A DNA stretch of 64,000 nucleotides from Volvariella volvacea V23 (Eukaryota; Basidiomycota; Agaricomycetes; Agaricales; Pluteaceae): NCBI GenBank assembly GCA_000349905.1, contig KB722739.1, positions 1,252,762-1,316,761 on the forward strand, in the 5' to 3' direction. Under the pieces are notes generated by a model. The model made no database searches. It saw only the letters and a program-made list of their open reading frames with translations, and was not told the origin of the DNA. Positions 12,706 to 27,718 of the stretch are shown piece after piece (position 1 is the stretch's first letter; each line of letters opens with the position of its first letter). A program made the translations under genes and the position numbers.

Positions 12706-13146
12706 ATAGAGCAGGGCTTGTGGACGTATTTGAGTAGATGGGTGATAGTACAGTAAATTTCAGGTAGTCTTGGTATCAAGTCATCGGGATTGAGGAATTA
12801 GGTATTAGTCGTTCCGGCTCGGGTGTAATTGGTAAATTGATGGCTCCGATCGGCTGTAGGCCAATCTGAATCCGTGACCAAGTTCTGGGCGCGCTAAGCA
12901 CTTCAACTTTAGCACACTTCTTATCCTCAAACCAGTCAATTTCCCGTAGTCGCGGCCCGTCCTTCTCTTCTGAATCCCGTACTTCTTGGTTACCACCTTT
13001 GCCTGGCGACTTGCCTTGTCGTCGCGCCCCAATGTCGATCCCTAGAGCCTCTGCCAGACGTCATGCTTCTCCCCGTCGAGCTCGAGCAAGATCAAAGCAG
13101 GGCGACGACAAGTCCACTTCACCGGTCCCTTCGCCCGGCTCATGGC
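12706..13146. other. Spacer between PTA1 and the MAP kinase
   Basis: This holds the PTA1 3' end and the promoter/leader of the MAP kinase. Other frames open through 13030-13200 (one starting with an ATG at 13032, one at 13063), so part of this stretch could be kinase coding sequence if translation starts further upstream than I chose. Confidence 0.4.
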
Positions 13147-15819
<2,673 letters not shown>

Positions 15820-16021
15820 GGGAACTGACGGACAAGAACGATTTGTTTTGCATTTTTTTCTTGCTGAACTTGCTTTCGACATAAATTAGAGCTGCAGAGT
15901 CTATCTATTACAAATGGGATTTTAATTGCGTATGCTACAACATATGAGTACCCTTCTATAGATTTCAGTTGGGATCCTAATCACCAAGGACGTTCTTGAT
16001 TTCTACAATTTTCGGTTAGAA

Positions 16022-17102
16022 CTATTGCAGCAAGTTGGACAAAAACGACTCACTATCGATAATGTCCAGATAGGCTAGTGTTGCTGGACTATCAGGGTAT
16101 TCATCCAAGAAACTCACGCCATAATCTGCACTCATTCCTATCCGTGGGTCAAGTGGAACTGAGCCAAGCAACTCAACACCTGTTTCTTCAGCCAACTTTC
16201 TTGCACCGCCCGTTGTGGGTTTGAATATCTGTGACTCCGTCTTACACTTGGGACACACAAACCCAGCCATGTTCTCCACCAATCCAAGAATCCTAATTCC
16301 CACTTTTCTACAGAAATCAATCTCCCTCCGTACATCCTGAAGAGCGACTTCTTGGGGGGTGGTAATTAGAACCGCGCCGTCAATCTCACTCTCTTTCAAA
16401 TACTGCACGATGCTCAGGTGCTCATCGGATGTGCCTGGTGGTGTATCGACAATGAGGTAATCGAGTGTCCCCCAGTCGACATCCTTGAGAAACTGAGATA
16501 TAAGGCCATTCTTCTTGGGACCTCTCCACATGACAGCATCCCTTGCGGAAGGAAGCATGAAACCCACAGACATTACTCCGAGGTTATCTTGCACGTAGAC
16601 CGGTGACCAGCCTGAGGATGAGGCATGCACTTGCTCCGAAGCAATTCCCAGTATTGTTGGTATCGAAGGGCCGCAGATATCCACGTCCATTATTCCAATC
16701 TGTCAGCAATATGAGTATTTACGGATTGGTCATAGGCTCACACTCACTTGTAATTCCTCGTCAGCCGCAAATGCCCAACCAAGCTGAGCCGTGAATGTGG
16801 ACTTTCCCACACCACCCTTGCCAGACAACACAAGGATCTTCCGTCGTACATCCTTCATGCGCTCCTTTACTAGGGGTAGGGCAGGATCTGGACCTTTGGC
16901 CGCTCCGGACGCACATATCTCTTGGTTAGCACAACCTGCACACGCATCAGCCTTCCCTGCTAGTTCAGATTCCGTGCCCTAATCGGCTGTCAGTCCATTT
17001 ATTCTCGTAAACCAGTTATGAACGCACCGGGCAATGCTCAGGCGCATTTGACGGCACAGATCGTGGGTCTGGCACTTGAGATGCAGATTGTACTGCAATC
17101 AT
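16022..17102 (-). CDS. NBP35: Cytosolic Fe-S cluster assembly scaffold NBP35
   Basis: P-loop NTPase scaffold of the cytosolic iron-sulfur assembly machinery, working with Cfd1. Three exons on the minus strand (17028-17102, 16748-16978, 16022-16699) join in frame to 327 residues, the usual size. The N-terminal four-cysteine motif that separates Nbp35 from Cfd1 is present ([18 protein letters not shown], then NQEIC). It is followed by the deviant Walker [21 protein letters not shown], and the essential C-terminal CPKC cluster ligand motif at about 16250. [11 protein letters not shown] and [12 protein letters not shown] are also typical. The start at 17102 keeps the conserved frame; an ATG near 17156 would need an intron whose phase does not fit. 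Confidence 0.95.
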
Positions 17103-17536
17103 GATGGTGGCAACTTGGTGGCAAGAGTTACAAATCTCCTAATACCTGTGTGCTCATATTTACAAGTCGATCATTATTATTTGTATTACTTTTAGGTATA
17201 TTGCGTTAGGCGTATGCGGAACGAGATAATTATTTCGAAACTCGAGATGCACAGATGGGTTGCTGGGTATCGTGAGTAGTTGCGATTTACGTCCATGTCA
17301 TACCGATAAGTAAGCTTGTAGTAGGAGGAAAACGGTGATAAACTACACGATGGTGGAAACCAAAAAGTGAGACAAATGTCAAAGAAAGGCGAGAAAGAGT
17401 ACGATGGTAGACGAAAACAAAAGAACGCAAAGGAGTGAACGCAGGGTGCATGATATAACACAAGCCCTGCAAGTGAGAGTACCATGGTAAGAAATGAAAG
17501 CAGACAAAACAGCATATACTAACTGCCCCAAAGACA
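17103..17536. other. Spacer between NBP35 and LRG1
   Basis: Promoter and leader of NBP35 plus the 3' untranslated region of the upstream minus-strand LRG1 gene. AT-rich frames at 17192-17571 have no family resemblance. Nothing else is visible. Confidence 0.4.
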
Positions 17537-20500
17537 TCATGTACGCTGCCAAACTGTTGGCTGGTAGCCATTGGGGTTAGGCGAATAGTTTGGATGTGGA
17601 TGATCGACGCTTGGTCGAGTTGTTTGGGGGTATGACGCTGGAGGCCGTGTACTTGAGGGGGTATTTGGTGATGGCGTTTGTGAAGACGCCCATTCCCCAG
17701 CCAGTTGCTGTTGTGGTATGCGGGGTGTGCTCTGCTGATGTTGGTGCTGATACTGTTGAGGTTGTTGGTGCTGCTGCATCATATTTTGTTGCATAGAGGG
17801 TGAGCCTGATCGCTGGTATGAAGAGGCTGCGGGCAATCCAGGGTGCAGTGGTGGCCTGCCATTTCGATCTTGCTGGTACCCCACTGGACGCTCAGGGACA
17901 GGAGAATTCATAGGGGGGTATCGTGGGGTAGGTGCGCTATTAGCATTAGGGGTACCGATGTAGGGACTACCAGGTGGTGGGCGGCCACTATTAGCCTTTA
18001 ATCTCATATACATATCGCATTTCTTCAAAAAATCTTTCGCCGGGAGCTCCATGGAGTTAACGAAGTAATCCTGGTCGTGTATTATGGGAATGAATTCTTC
18101 TGGTACTGCGTAGTACTCTTCTTGGTGTTCAAGGAACTCGGTAACAACCCGAACAGCCCCAAAAGTTTCCTCTGGCATGGCGTTGTTCGAGCGTCCGCGG
18201 AGAATGGTCGGCCCAATGACTGTGGCCAAGTTGCCGAGGTCCATCTTGCTACCCGTCTCGGCGTCCATATGAGCGAAGGAAGCGACCCATTTCAAGAAAA
18301 CGAATAGTACTTCCAAGGTATCTCTATGGCTCTTTGGCAACAATAGTGACACCATATGGAGATACCGCCTACGGTCTGCCTCTTGTGGTAGTGCTAATGG
18401 GAGCCTTGAGTTTGAAAGGCTTAATGAGAAAAAGGGTGGTCTTACATTGCGTGGCAACGAGTAGACGCTGCAACTTGAAGGTCATGAGGGGTTCTGGAAG
18501 CTCGCGGAAGAACCTCTTAAGAAGGGCAGCTAGTTGCACCGGGTTGTCCGCGCTTAAATCTACAGATGTCGAGTCCCGATCGATGGCCTCAGCTAGTTCA
18601 TTCAAGTGTCTAATATTGCCATTCTTTCGGAAAATGCCCTCGATGGACATGTCTAAGTGGGCTTTAAGTGAGCTTGAGTACAAGAAGATGGGCTGTATCA
18701 CTGACCCATTTGTCGCATCGCAGAGACGATGTCATCAATAAAGCTAGGAACGCGCAACGTCGCTCGAGTGGCACCTAATACAGAGTCGGAGCCATCTCTC
18801 TCGACCAGCAACTCCAGCGCGACACCGAAGACGCCTTGCCCATCCAATGTTAGTTTTGAATGGTTGACATCGAAGCAAGGACCGACGTACCTTTCTTCTT
18901 GACATTCTTCTTATCGCCCTTAAATAACTTCTGCCAGAATCCACTCTTCTTAATCTCCACCAACTCTAGAAGCTCATCCAAATCAAACTGGTCCTTGAGA
19001 GGCGAACGTATTAGGACTAGCAGAGCTGAATGCTTAACGATGGCCAGTTCCAGTGGGGTAAGCTCGGCAACGAAAGGTATTGAGTTCTGCCTAGGAAGAG
19101 AGCGCTGTTGCTCTCGTGCTTGCGCAACTTCCATCAACTGAGGGAGATCTGCTAGGGTAATTCCATCATCCAACGACGGTATCTGTTGCGATTCGTCTCC
19201 TCCTGCTGGGGAGTTTGGTGCACTTTCGTCCACGATCATAACCTCTGTGTTATTGCGAGTCAAGTTGGGTCGAATGACTTGACCCGAAGGAGTGATATCA
19301 ATGGGAAGCTTTCCAGGATGAGGACGCACTCCCTGTTGCTGTAGTGGTTGCTGTATCTGTTGCTGTGGTGGTGATGTAGATGGTTGGGAGTATGAAAGAG
19401 AAGAGTATGAAGTTGATGGTTGCGGTGTAGGAACCGGAGCAGAAAGATTTTGGATGTGCTGAGACACTTGTCCTTGTTGGCCATAATGAGGCTGAATTTG
19501 TGGAATGGACTGCTGCGGTTGAGGCGCTACGGACTCCTGTACGCGCTGTGCACCTACAACTTCAGAGGGATGTACACTTCGGCCTGTGGGGCTCTCGACA
19601 ATTGTAGATCGCTTTGGGAGTCTGGCGGTGGCAGATAACTTCCGGTCTAGATGGACGGATTTCATTCGTACGATATCTCCGGAATTACGATATGGGTTAT
19701 GTTCCAGAGAGGTTTGGGATTGGTTAGAACTCGTTGATACTGGGACATCTGATGAACAATCAGACTGTAAATCAGCGAGCAAGGAAGAAGATTTACCTTG
19801 GACAACGCCTTGTTTCTTAAGTAATACATATAATCGCCGCAGAGCCACATTCAAAAGAAAGGCGTATTGTTCCAGACGTTGAACAGCCTGGAAACCGCCA
19901 CGACAGTTGGCGTGGGCATGATCGTTACAGAGGACGACAGTCGGCACTTCTCCAAAGGATGTGGTGTTCTTCTTGGAGTCCATATCGTAAAGGAAGATTC
20001 CAACGTTGGCTGGAGGCCGTCGTACGTTGAGTACTCTGGAAGAAGGGCCGTCTTTACCTTCCTTTCCGTCCTTATCGTCACCATTCTTGATTGTAAGAGA
20101 TTGGTCTTTAGGACCAGGGACTGCAGCAACCTTGCCGCATACGGCGCACTGTAAGCACTGAGAATGCCATCTTTGGTAGGTGCCTAATCGGACGCAATCC
20201 TCTTCTACAGTCTGATTGCATCGAACGCAAAGGTCAGATGGGGGATTTGGTGGCGGCTTCATATTAGGGTCTCTATTGCCAGATGAGCTGAAGGGAGAGT
20301 CCCCGGCGTTTTCAGGGGCTAGACTCCGGAAACCGTAGGTCACACGCTGCGTCCCATGGTTGCCGTTAGGATGGGGTGCTACGGGGTCTCCATTTGGTCC
20401 TTTGATTAATCGTTTCGCCGACGGATTTGCTCCTTGCACTGCCAAAAGATGAAGCTTGTCCAGGAAAGACGTCATAGCCTCCCGGATGTTGTGTTGCCTC

Positions 20501-22398
20501 TCGAGGGCTAACGCACCGGTTAGGGCGATACGGATCAAAATCTTGAGGTAGTGTGCAATGCCTGTGACCAATGCTAATAGCTCTTGGGTCATGCCCATAC
20601 GTCGTGTGCCGGTTTCTTGCGTATGGGAGAGGAGAGTAAACAATTCAACTGTCTTCCGGCATAGCATTCGGGCCTCGCGCACGTGTGACATTCCTAAGGT
20701 TGCTGTTGAAGCACATACAGGAGAGAAGCCAGAAAACGTACCCTTCAAGTTGAGGCGTGCATAGAACCACTCTAAATCGTCAATAGCCGCGAATAACACT
20801 TCTACATGAAGTATAAACTTTTCGGCCATCCGAATAGCCTCCAAATACTGTCCGTTGCTGACGTGACGAAGCATTTCCGCGATACATGCCGCACTAGACT
20901 CCTCAAATGCAGAGAGCACTCTAGATGTCCCAATACTATGAGCGAACAGTCACCTATTAAAAATACATACATACGTCCATATTCGGTATACCTGCTGCTC
21001 CATCAACAGCTGTTTCTCCTTCAGAGATGCAGGGGTTTCTCGTTGCTCCTGGTCAACGTACGCTGGGACATCGAGCTCCCCTTCCAAGGAAGTTGAGCTC
21101 GTTGGCCTCCTAGCAACCACCTTGACGTTCCAAAACTATACCCCAATCAATTAGTAAAACCAGACTCAATCCCGGTGTGAAGGCTGAATTTACTTTATTG
21201 ATCATGTAACATTCTGGATGCCAACACTCGTCCCTCATATTACGATTTATTTCTACGAACTGTTTGAGGATTGCGCTGTTGCAGCCAGCGCACTTCGTGG
21301 CGAACCGCGTGGAGTAGTGGAAATGACAATAGACGTCATTCTCGTGTTCGTAGTAAGAATCTTGTGGTCCAAACAGAGTCGAGCAGAGGGAACACGTAAA
21401 GTGCTCCACATGGTACTTCTTGTCTGAGGGACGGATGAATAAAAACCGGTTTTATGAGACTCAATAACGTACTGCAAGCAGTGATATAACTGCCACGCAA
21501 CGCCATCCCACACTTGGCACAAATGAGGTTCAGTCGTCGAAAATAATCCCGCTCGCACAGGGGTTGCTGTCTCCCATCGGGTCCCTCAATAGGGAAGAAC
21601 TTGGACGCAACGACGTCACCGCAGTCCTGCCACCAGTTAGTGATCATCCTATATGTATAGTTACTTAATCAAGGATCCTTACCATGCATGTAAAGCATTC
21701 CAAATGGTAAACAGCCCCAAGAGCACGAACGAACGAACCTTCCATCGCGTTTCCACACACAGCACACATCCTGCATAGTCGCATGCGGTATACGTGAGCA
21801 CAATCCACACATGCATGGTAAAGTGGGATCAAATCATCAGTACTTACGAAGACGGTAAATGGCCTGAACTTGATCCATTCGCAGATGGTGGAGACTTGGA
21901 CAAGTTGGACGTAGAGGAGAGGTTGATGGTATTAGAGGTAACACTCGTTTGATGATTGGAGTCGACTGAATGGGCAGTAGACGATGGTTGGTTGGATTTG
22001 CTGGAGGTGAGTGGGGTATTCGGCCGACTTGAAGGAGAGGACGGTAGACCATATGGCACCCTTGGTGAGGATCCACCGGGTACGAGGGAGTTGGGAAGAT
22101 TACTATGATTGAGATCTTCACTGTGGGCCTGACGAGAGTATCCTTTGGACAAGAGATTGCGATCAGGCTCCACAGAACCAGTAGTGGATGATCTAGTAGG
22201 CAGATTCTGACGCTCAGGCAAACGACCAGCATTCCCAGTTGTATCAGCATAAGGTATTTCGGATGGACTCGAAGCACGAGGGGGGTATTGTCGAGAGTAA
22301 TCAGATTCGGCAGATATTCCAAGAGACCCATTCTGGATGTTTAGGTGGCCGTTCGGGCGGGGAGACGGCGCTATGGCCTGTTCCTGGTCTCTGCTCAT
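17537..22398 (-). CDS. LRG1: LIM-domain Rho GTPase-activating protein (Lrg1-like)
   Basis: GTPase-activating protein predicted to switch off Rho1, which controls glucan synthesis and the Slt2 cascade. Order from the N-terminus: a low-complexity Ser/Pro/Asn leader (22398-21840); two LIM zinc-finger domains (about 21780-21110, with CERDYFRRLNLICAKC and HFTCSLCSTLF); a long exon 20919-18850 holding a helical region and a third LIM (CVRCNQTVEEDC, CLQCAVCGKV, about 20255-20120); then the RhoGAP domain (about 18700-18070). The RhoGAP arginine finger is visible in EGIFRKNGNIR near 18640, and DLSADNPVQLAALLKRFFRELPEP is classic. A Gln/Pro-rich tail ends at 17537. The start at 22398 gives MSRDQEQ; an in-frame ATG at 22464 is possible. 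Three LIMs plus RhoGAP is the Lrg1 architecture. Confidence 0.9.
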
Positions 22399-23359
22399 AG
22401 CTTTAGCCAAAATTCGCCAGGGTGGATGGAAAGAGGACGAGAGATGGGACGAGAAACGATACAAATGAAAGAGGGAAGGTGGAGGAGGAGACCAGGAGCA
22501 CTGACAACGGGCAATTCACCTCGTGACAATGCGTTACCAGCAGCCTGTCACGCTGTCACGCGCTTAAATCTCCTTGCACCTTAAGTGGGACCCTTCTTCT
22601 CTCCCGAGTCCCTTACAAGCTTGATCAATCGAGTCGAGGCGCACACAAGAAACCCACCGAGTCCGCCACGGGTCGAAAGCTGCGTATATTACAATTGGCC
22701 TTGCATAGTAACTCAAACCGTACGTACATGGTGATGCACTTTCATTATTAAAACACCCATCTGATGCAGCTACTGCATTTCTGATGGCTGCCTTTGAAGG
22801 AATTTCAACAGGCTTGCACCGTGTAAGCATATGGTTGCCCTCGATGGGTTACAGCGAAACTTCCCCTCCCGCTTCTGACGTACTTGCTGTGGAGGTGACG
22901 TCCGCGAATCCATCAGGGTCGGAAAATGCCTACCCTCAGTCGGGACAATCGTTTCACCCTAGTTCTAGGGAACCCACTCAAAACCAGCGGGGATCGTGCG
23001 TCCTGGCCTAAATATGATACTGTACACGGTCATACAGCACCCGAGCCATTCCATCAGCTGGTCAGATCTAGAGTCAAGGCCAAATTTTGTGGTTTAAATA
23101 CAGGTCACGTGATGAACACCGGCAGACGCGTCACATAGCCGGAACGAAGCCTGAGCCGCAGTGTGGTGGGCTGCGTCAAGCACTCCGTGTGGAGGCCGGA
23201 CAAATCACGAATGCCTTGCCGGTCTGACTACGCAGACCCCATTATGATATAAAAAGACGCTGGAATTCATCCATCCTTCCTCACACTGCTCAAGTCCTCT
23301 CAATTCGTTGTATGCCCTTTTGCCACAGAGGAAACTATCGCGGACAAGAGCACGCTATT
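22399..23359. other. Divergent intergenic region LRG1 / small membrane protein
   Basis: About 960 bp upstream of both LRG1 (minus) and the small plus-strand gene. Frames at 22784-23138 are unrelated to anything I recognise. A TATA element sits at 23248, and an in-frame ATG at 23312 could extend the next gene by 16 residues. The sequence caggtcacgtga at about 23101 contains CACGTG. Confidence 0.45.
23248..23255 (+). promoter_or_regulatory. TATA box of the small plus-strand gene
   Basis: TATAAAAA lies 112 bp before the chosen start codon at 23360 (64 bp before the alternative ATG at 23312). It is the clearest TATA element I noticed in the window. Confidence 0.55.
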
Positions 23360-23847
23360 ATGTATTACCGCAGGGCACCTTCTCGCTTCCTATGGTTCTT
23401 CATCGGCGCAGCGTCGGCTGCAGCATGGATCAAGCACAGTGAAATGCGCGACCGTGTAGCAGCGTTCAAGGGTTGTGTGCGATCGCCATTGACCTCCGAG
23501 AAGGCCTTGGAATTACAAAAGAAGCGCGAGGATGATATGGAGAAAATAAAGGCCATGACCCAAGAAGCAGCAGAAGCGGTGCGTCTTTCTTTCGCACTCG
23601 TCATCCTGTCCACTGACTTGATTCATTAGATGAGCGAGATTTCGGAGGTAACTCTGGACTCGGCAATAAGTACGCTTGGTGCAGTTAAGGCTGTAAGTTT
23701 GCGTCAGGAGCCAGGATGAGATGCAATGCTAACGAAGTATCAACCAATAACCAGAGAGTCGCTGAGTACCGTGCAGAACGTGCAAAGGCACGAGAGCAGC
23801 CTCCTACAGAACAATTAAGGGGACAAGCCCCCGAGACCACTACTTGA
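23360..23847 (+). CDS. Small membrane-anchored protein of unknown function
   Basis: Three exons (23360-23578, 23630-23692, 23755-23847) with clean GT-AG borders join to 124 residues. The N-terminus is basic (MYYRRAPSR) and is followed by one hydrophobic segment, FLWFFIGAASAAAWI, then a long charged helical region (KKREDDMEKIKAMTQEA) and a Gln/Glu-rich tail ending ETTT. This pattern suggests a single-pass protein, possibly of the mitochondrial inner membrane, with a soluble helix; that is inference. I do not recognise the family. An upstream in-frame ATG at 23312 would add 16 residues. The TATA box and intact splicing support a real gene. Confidence 0.7.
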
Positions 23848-24220
23848 CTACCATCCCAGCACCTAATTATCCGTCACAGCCTTACCACGAGCAATAAATC
23901 CCACTTAATTATCACCCGAGACAATTAATCCCTACTCCGGACATATCGCTATCGTGTTGCATCCTTCATAGATCACTGTATTATTTACACTTTGAAAAAT
24001 CTCGTCAATTATCATGTACCATTTTGCGATCTCATCGCAATCAAAGCGATTGCTTTTGTTACCCTGGTCAACTCATGGCCTTGAAGAACAGCTTGATGGG
24101 CATTGGTAGCATTGTGATATACAAATCCACATGGGTACACTCCAAACAGAACAAAAACAACAACTCGGGTTTTAACACCACAGCATAGAAAAGTAGGCTG
24201 AACGCCCTTCGAATGAAGTA
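23848..24220. other. Convergent 3' spacer
   Basis: AT-rich sequence between the 3' ends of two convergent genes. No coding or structured element is seen. Confidence 0.4.
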
Positions 24221-26120
24221 TTATACAGCTGTCTCCGATGAGGGCCCCGCGTTCTCTCCATTCTCACCACCCCTTTTCTGGACGTATTTTGGCGCCTGTG
24301 GGTCGAGCACACCTTGCTCTTCCGCTAAACAGAAATCAATACTTTCTCATAAACACGGAGTACTTGTATAACTCACGCGTAGAGTGCCAGAAGTAAACGA
24401 TCAAGCCACCAATAATGAACACAAAGGACACAAAGTAGAGCCAGTATGGATCATATTGCTTTATCCAGGACACAATTCATGAGGATCGGCACGAATATAG
24501 CCGGGTGTGCTTACGTATAAAAATAGACCTAGAACGTGGCAAAGGCCTCAATGTTAATCTTCTATCAGTTGTTGAGCAGCCACCGCAACATACCGAACAG
24601 GAGGCCATAGAAGTCACTCGATAGCAAACTCAGATTGAAGTAGGCCGAAGATGCGGAGCGATAGATCATGGGAGCGACAGTGTACAAAATGAACATTGCT
24701 AGTGATTCGGTCAACAACGTTAACGTGATCGAAGTTTATGTCGCTCGACTACTTACAGGTAGTGAAAGCAAAAATAAGCCCAACTGCACAAAACCTGTGT
24801 TAAGCATATTCAAGTCGATCAACGAGCCGACCTACTGTTTGCACCGTTCCATGTGGCCTCACGAATGGCCTTGTGCTCCAATCCAGCCCCTTGTGCTGCA
24901 TTGATTATAACACCAAACATACCCAGCTGGCCGACGACCTGGAATCACCAGAATTCGTATAAATGCCAGTTCAGAGTTGGCAATACTTGCACCACACACC
25001 TCATACAATGGCCGCTTACGAACAAAGAACTCCTCGGTAGCATTAGCTAGTGAGATCTGAGAATTGTTGTAAAGCGCCTATCATGATGCGGCACTCACTG
25101 ATTCCGTAGAGAGTTGCGCCAGCCAGCATGAATCCGTCACCTTTCGCTTTGCTCAAAGCCTCCCAACCTTTATCCGTAATTTGATCCGAACCAACTAGCA
25201 TTCCCAAACCACCGACACAAATGAATACGCCCTGTAAACCACGCTGAACGGATCATTCCATGTAACTGAGCTCGTGCATCTTACTAGCAATTGTGTCCAG
25301 TGATACTTTGGTCTCATCAACACCCAGGAAACGAAGAGGCAAACGGGGATAGCCCATCTGAACAATTAGGTCAAATATAGGTCTATTAAAGGGGGTGGTG
25401 ACCTCGTACGCATCAAGTAGCATGCAAGACAGCAAATCGGTGTATTGGTATGCCTGAGTTTTATGAGTACAGCAACCGGGATGATGATGGGACCTACACA
25501 CCTTGATGACCAAAAAGTTCGCTTCAACATCACAAGCAGCCAGCAGGCAGTCTGTAAATTAGATTCATCGATTAGCACATCTACCAAGTCCTTGAGTCAG
25601 ATTCAGGAGATAAACACACATCTCCATCCATCGCGCAAGACGAGGTTAACCCATCCTTTAAGTCCGTCTGCAATCGGGTACGGAGTTTAGTAAGTTAATT
25701 GATTAGCACAGCCAATGCACTTACATTGATACATCGTGTACGGTGTGTAGATTATGAATAAGGAGAAATAGCTGCATTTATCCTCTTAGCCTCAACATAG
25801 ACATCCTATGTTGCAGACGCTACTTACATAAAGATAGATTGTGTCATAGGCAGCGAGAAATTCCTGCTGACCAACTCCGTAGTCGTTACGTTCGTGCATG
25901 TAATGCACAGCGACACCACTTGACCAGCAACCAGAGAGAAAACGAATCTCTTGGTCCAAAGACTCTTCCATCTTGCAGAAAAGCTTTTCCAGAATGCATC
26001 AAATGAAGAATAATCCAGAGGAGGGCGTTGGGGGTTCGTTGGGGGCGTCTCGAGAGTGACCGGAGAGTTTTCTGTGTCTACTCCCGTTTTCGTGACAGAA
26101 TCGCGATCGTCTGGGGACAT
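24221..26120 (-). CDS. SLC35F-type (DUF914/EamA fold) membrane transporter
   Basis: Multi-pass transporter of the SLC35F1/F2 group in the drug/metabolite transporter superfamily; substrate unknown. The minus-strand gene has about a dozen small exons. The N-terminal cytosolic region (26120 to about 25990) has TPPTNPQRPPLDY, then the first helices RFVFSLVAGQVVSLCITCTNVTT and the next exon with FSLFIIYTPYTMYQ. The family block with QYTDLLSCMLLDAYE lies at about 25440-25400. VCVGGLGMLVGSDQI-like sequence is encoded at about 25230-25180 and GDGFMLAGATLYGI-like sequence at about 25135-25090. The C-terminal tail ends QKRGGENGENAG near 24250. Alternating short exons and hydrophobic segments fit ten helices. 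Exact borders of the 3' exons were not all resolved. The start is placed at MSPDDRD (26120); an in-frame frame extends upstream to 26213. Confidence 0.82.
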
Positions 26121-26666
26121 CTGATTGAAGTAAAGCAGGAAAGCAAGTGAATCGACGAAATCAACTCGGACTTTTTCTGTTGATCGTAAAGGTGGATATG
26201 CCCAACAAGTCAAGCGAAGGCCAGTGGATGGGCGCAGTGGGGGTGTGCCAACACGCAGAGCCGGGGGAGGTAAGGGAAAGGCTCAAAAGCGAAGAGGCCC
26301 GTGGGCCAAGGAATATCAATCACTCGAGATTTTCAAAGGAGGCACGGTGGTACCCAAGTAGTACCGATGACATATGTCCAGCGAAAGGAAAATTGATTGT
26401 AGAACCCAAAGAAGGCTGATCTCCGCGTGGAAGGCGTGATCAATTTGGCGGCGTTGATGGGTCGAGAAGAACGACAAGCTTGTGGTCCCCTTGCCGTCGA
26501 CTGCTGACCACCACCATCACGTAAAGTGAGAGCACGATCCAGACTGCAATAACGTTTGCATTGTAGGAAGATAAACCTGTAATGGCTGGTACATGGGGTG
26601 TGAGAAGACACGCTGACAGCAAGATTCTTGGAGCGATGGAGCGATGAAGCGAGGGCACCGAATATG

Positions 26667-26985
26667 TTAACTGCCGTCTTCAGCAGAGATACGGAAGCAC
26701 GGCCAACCTCGTCGCTGGATGTGGATGCTGAAGCGTACCTCAAACTGTGCGTGAAACGCCTCCTGGAGTTTACAAGACAGATCTTGTGCTGCCGCTACCT
26801 GTTCAGCATTGTGAATGTTGACGAATGCGGTTAGCTGCCCTGCAATTGTCAGTGTCAACGCCACAGAAATCCTATGGGCCTCGGTGACAAGGATTGGTGA
26901 TTGTGATAAAGGCTTCGGGGATATGTTCTCTGAGCTAAACACATTGCCTCGATATGGTTTCCTTGGAGGCTTTAAGGATGATGTT
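26667..26985 (-). other. Possible exon of an unrecognised minus-strand gene
   Basis: One minus-strand frame reads through an amphipathic, protein-like stretch (ILVTEAHRISVALTLTIAG, then AEQVAAAQDLSCKLQEAF). It has no ATG of its own, so an upstream exon would be required. A second, overlapping frame (about 26740-26560) is also Ser/Ala-helical. I could not join them with sensible introns and recognise no family. It lies between the SLC35F-like gene and the COX23 promoter. It may be part of a small lineage-specific gene or noise. Confidence 0.3.
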
Positions 26986-27123
26986 TAAGGCACAGTGCTA
27001 ACATGACCTCGATTCCTCCAGCCCGCTGCCGTCAGGTCTCACGAAACCTGGGTGACCCTGCAGAGCAACAGACGCGCGCCAAGTCGGCTCTCACGTTCGT
27101 GATCTCACGCGTACCTTCCCGCA

Positions 27124-27615
27124 ATGCCGTCTGGAGGGCCCACAGAACCCGTCCCAAAGCCAGAGGATAACATAAAGCCTCTGAATTATCGCGAACAGTT
27201 CTCAGTCAGTGTCCATTACTATGCCTTGTTGATTCGTTGAACTGACTCCACGCTTTGCCCGACCCACAATGCGTGAAACATTCCCCCCGAAGGGCCGGCA
27301 TTCCACTTCACAATTCATCGAGTACGGAGTTTCCTTCCTGTGCTGCTATTGCAAGCTACCGACTCTGATTGTTTCGTTTTGTCATGATGTAGCCCGTGTG
27401 CTGAAGCATCGAAAGCCTCAATGGACTGTTTGAACCGTAATGATTACGACAGGTCGGCGTGTGCAGAATACTTCCAAGCCTACAGAGATTGCAAGAAAGC
27501 TTGGGTCAGCTGGGTTCTATATCTTCACATTATGGCACACTCCCCTCATTGCCTCTTTTTTTGCCAGCTCGAGCAGCGAAAGGCGGACAGAAGAGCAGGT
27601 CGCCCGTCACCATGA
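27124..27615 (+). CDS. COX23: COX23-type twin CX9C mitochondrial protein
   Basis: Small intermembrane-space protein of the CHCH family required for cytochrome c oxidase assembly and copper handling. Four exons, 27124-27204, 27293-27321 (29 nt), 27393-27504 and 27568-27615, give 89 residues. Both CX9C motifs are exact: [11 protein letters not shown] and [11 protein letters not shown], separated by [10 protein letters not shown] as in Cox23/CHCHD7. The tail [15 protein letters not shown] is also typical of the family. The 29-nt second exon supplies the conserved QFID before the first cysteine. The protein has no cleavable presequence, consistent with Mia40-dependent import. The first intron uses the donor GTCAGT and the third GTCAGC. 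Confidence 0.9.
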
Positions 27616-27718
27616 GGCTATTTGGCAATGTAACATTCGCTCTAATATATATATGTGACAAACCATTCTCAAAACTCGAAGGAAGAAACTAAGCCCGAGG
27701 AAGGACAACACATAAAAC

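Noticed and set aside
12805..13032. Basic minus-strand frame with VVTKKYGIQKRRTG, resembling a small ribosomal protein
   Set aside because: It starts with a non-ATG codon, has no partner exons and no zinc-finger or other diagnostic motif; the resemblance does not continue.
17130..17156. Upstream ATG for NBP35 joined through an intron
   Set aside because: The phase does not match the conserved N-terminal frame, whereas the ATG at 17102 reads straight into it.
26699..26722. A 24-nt GT-AG segment that could be an intron in the weak minus-strand frame
   Set aside because: Far shorter than any intron in the window, and removing it does not change the frame.
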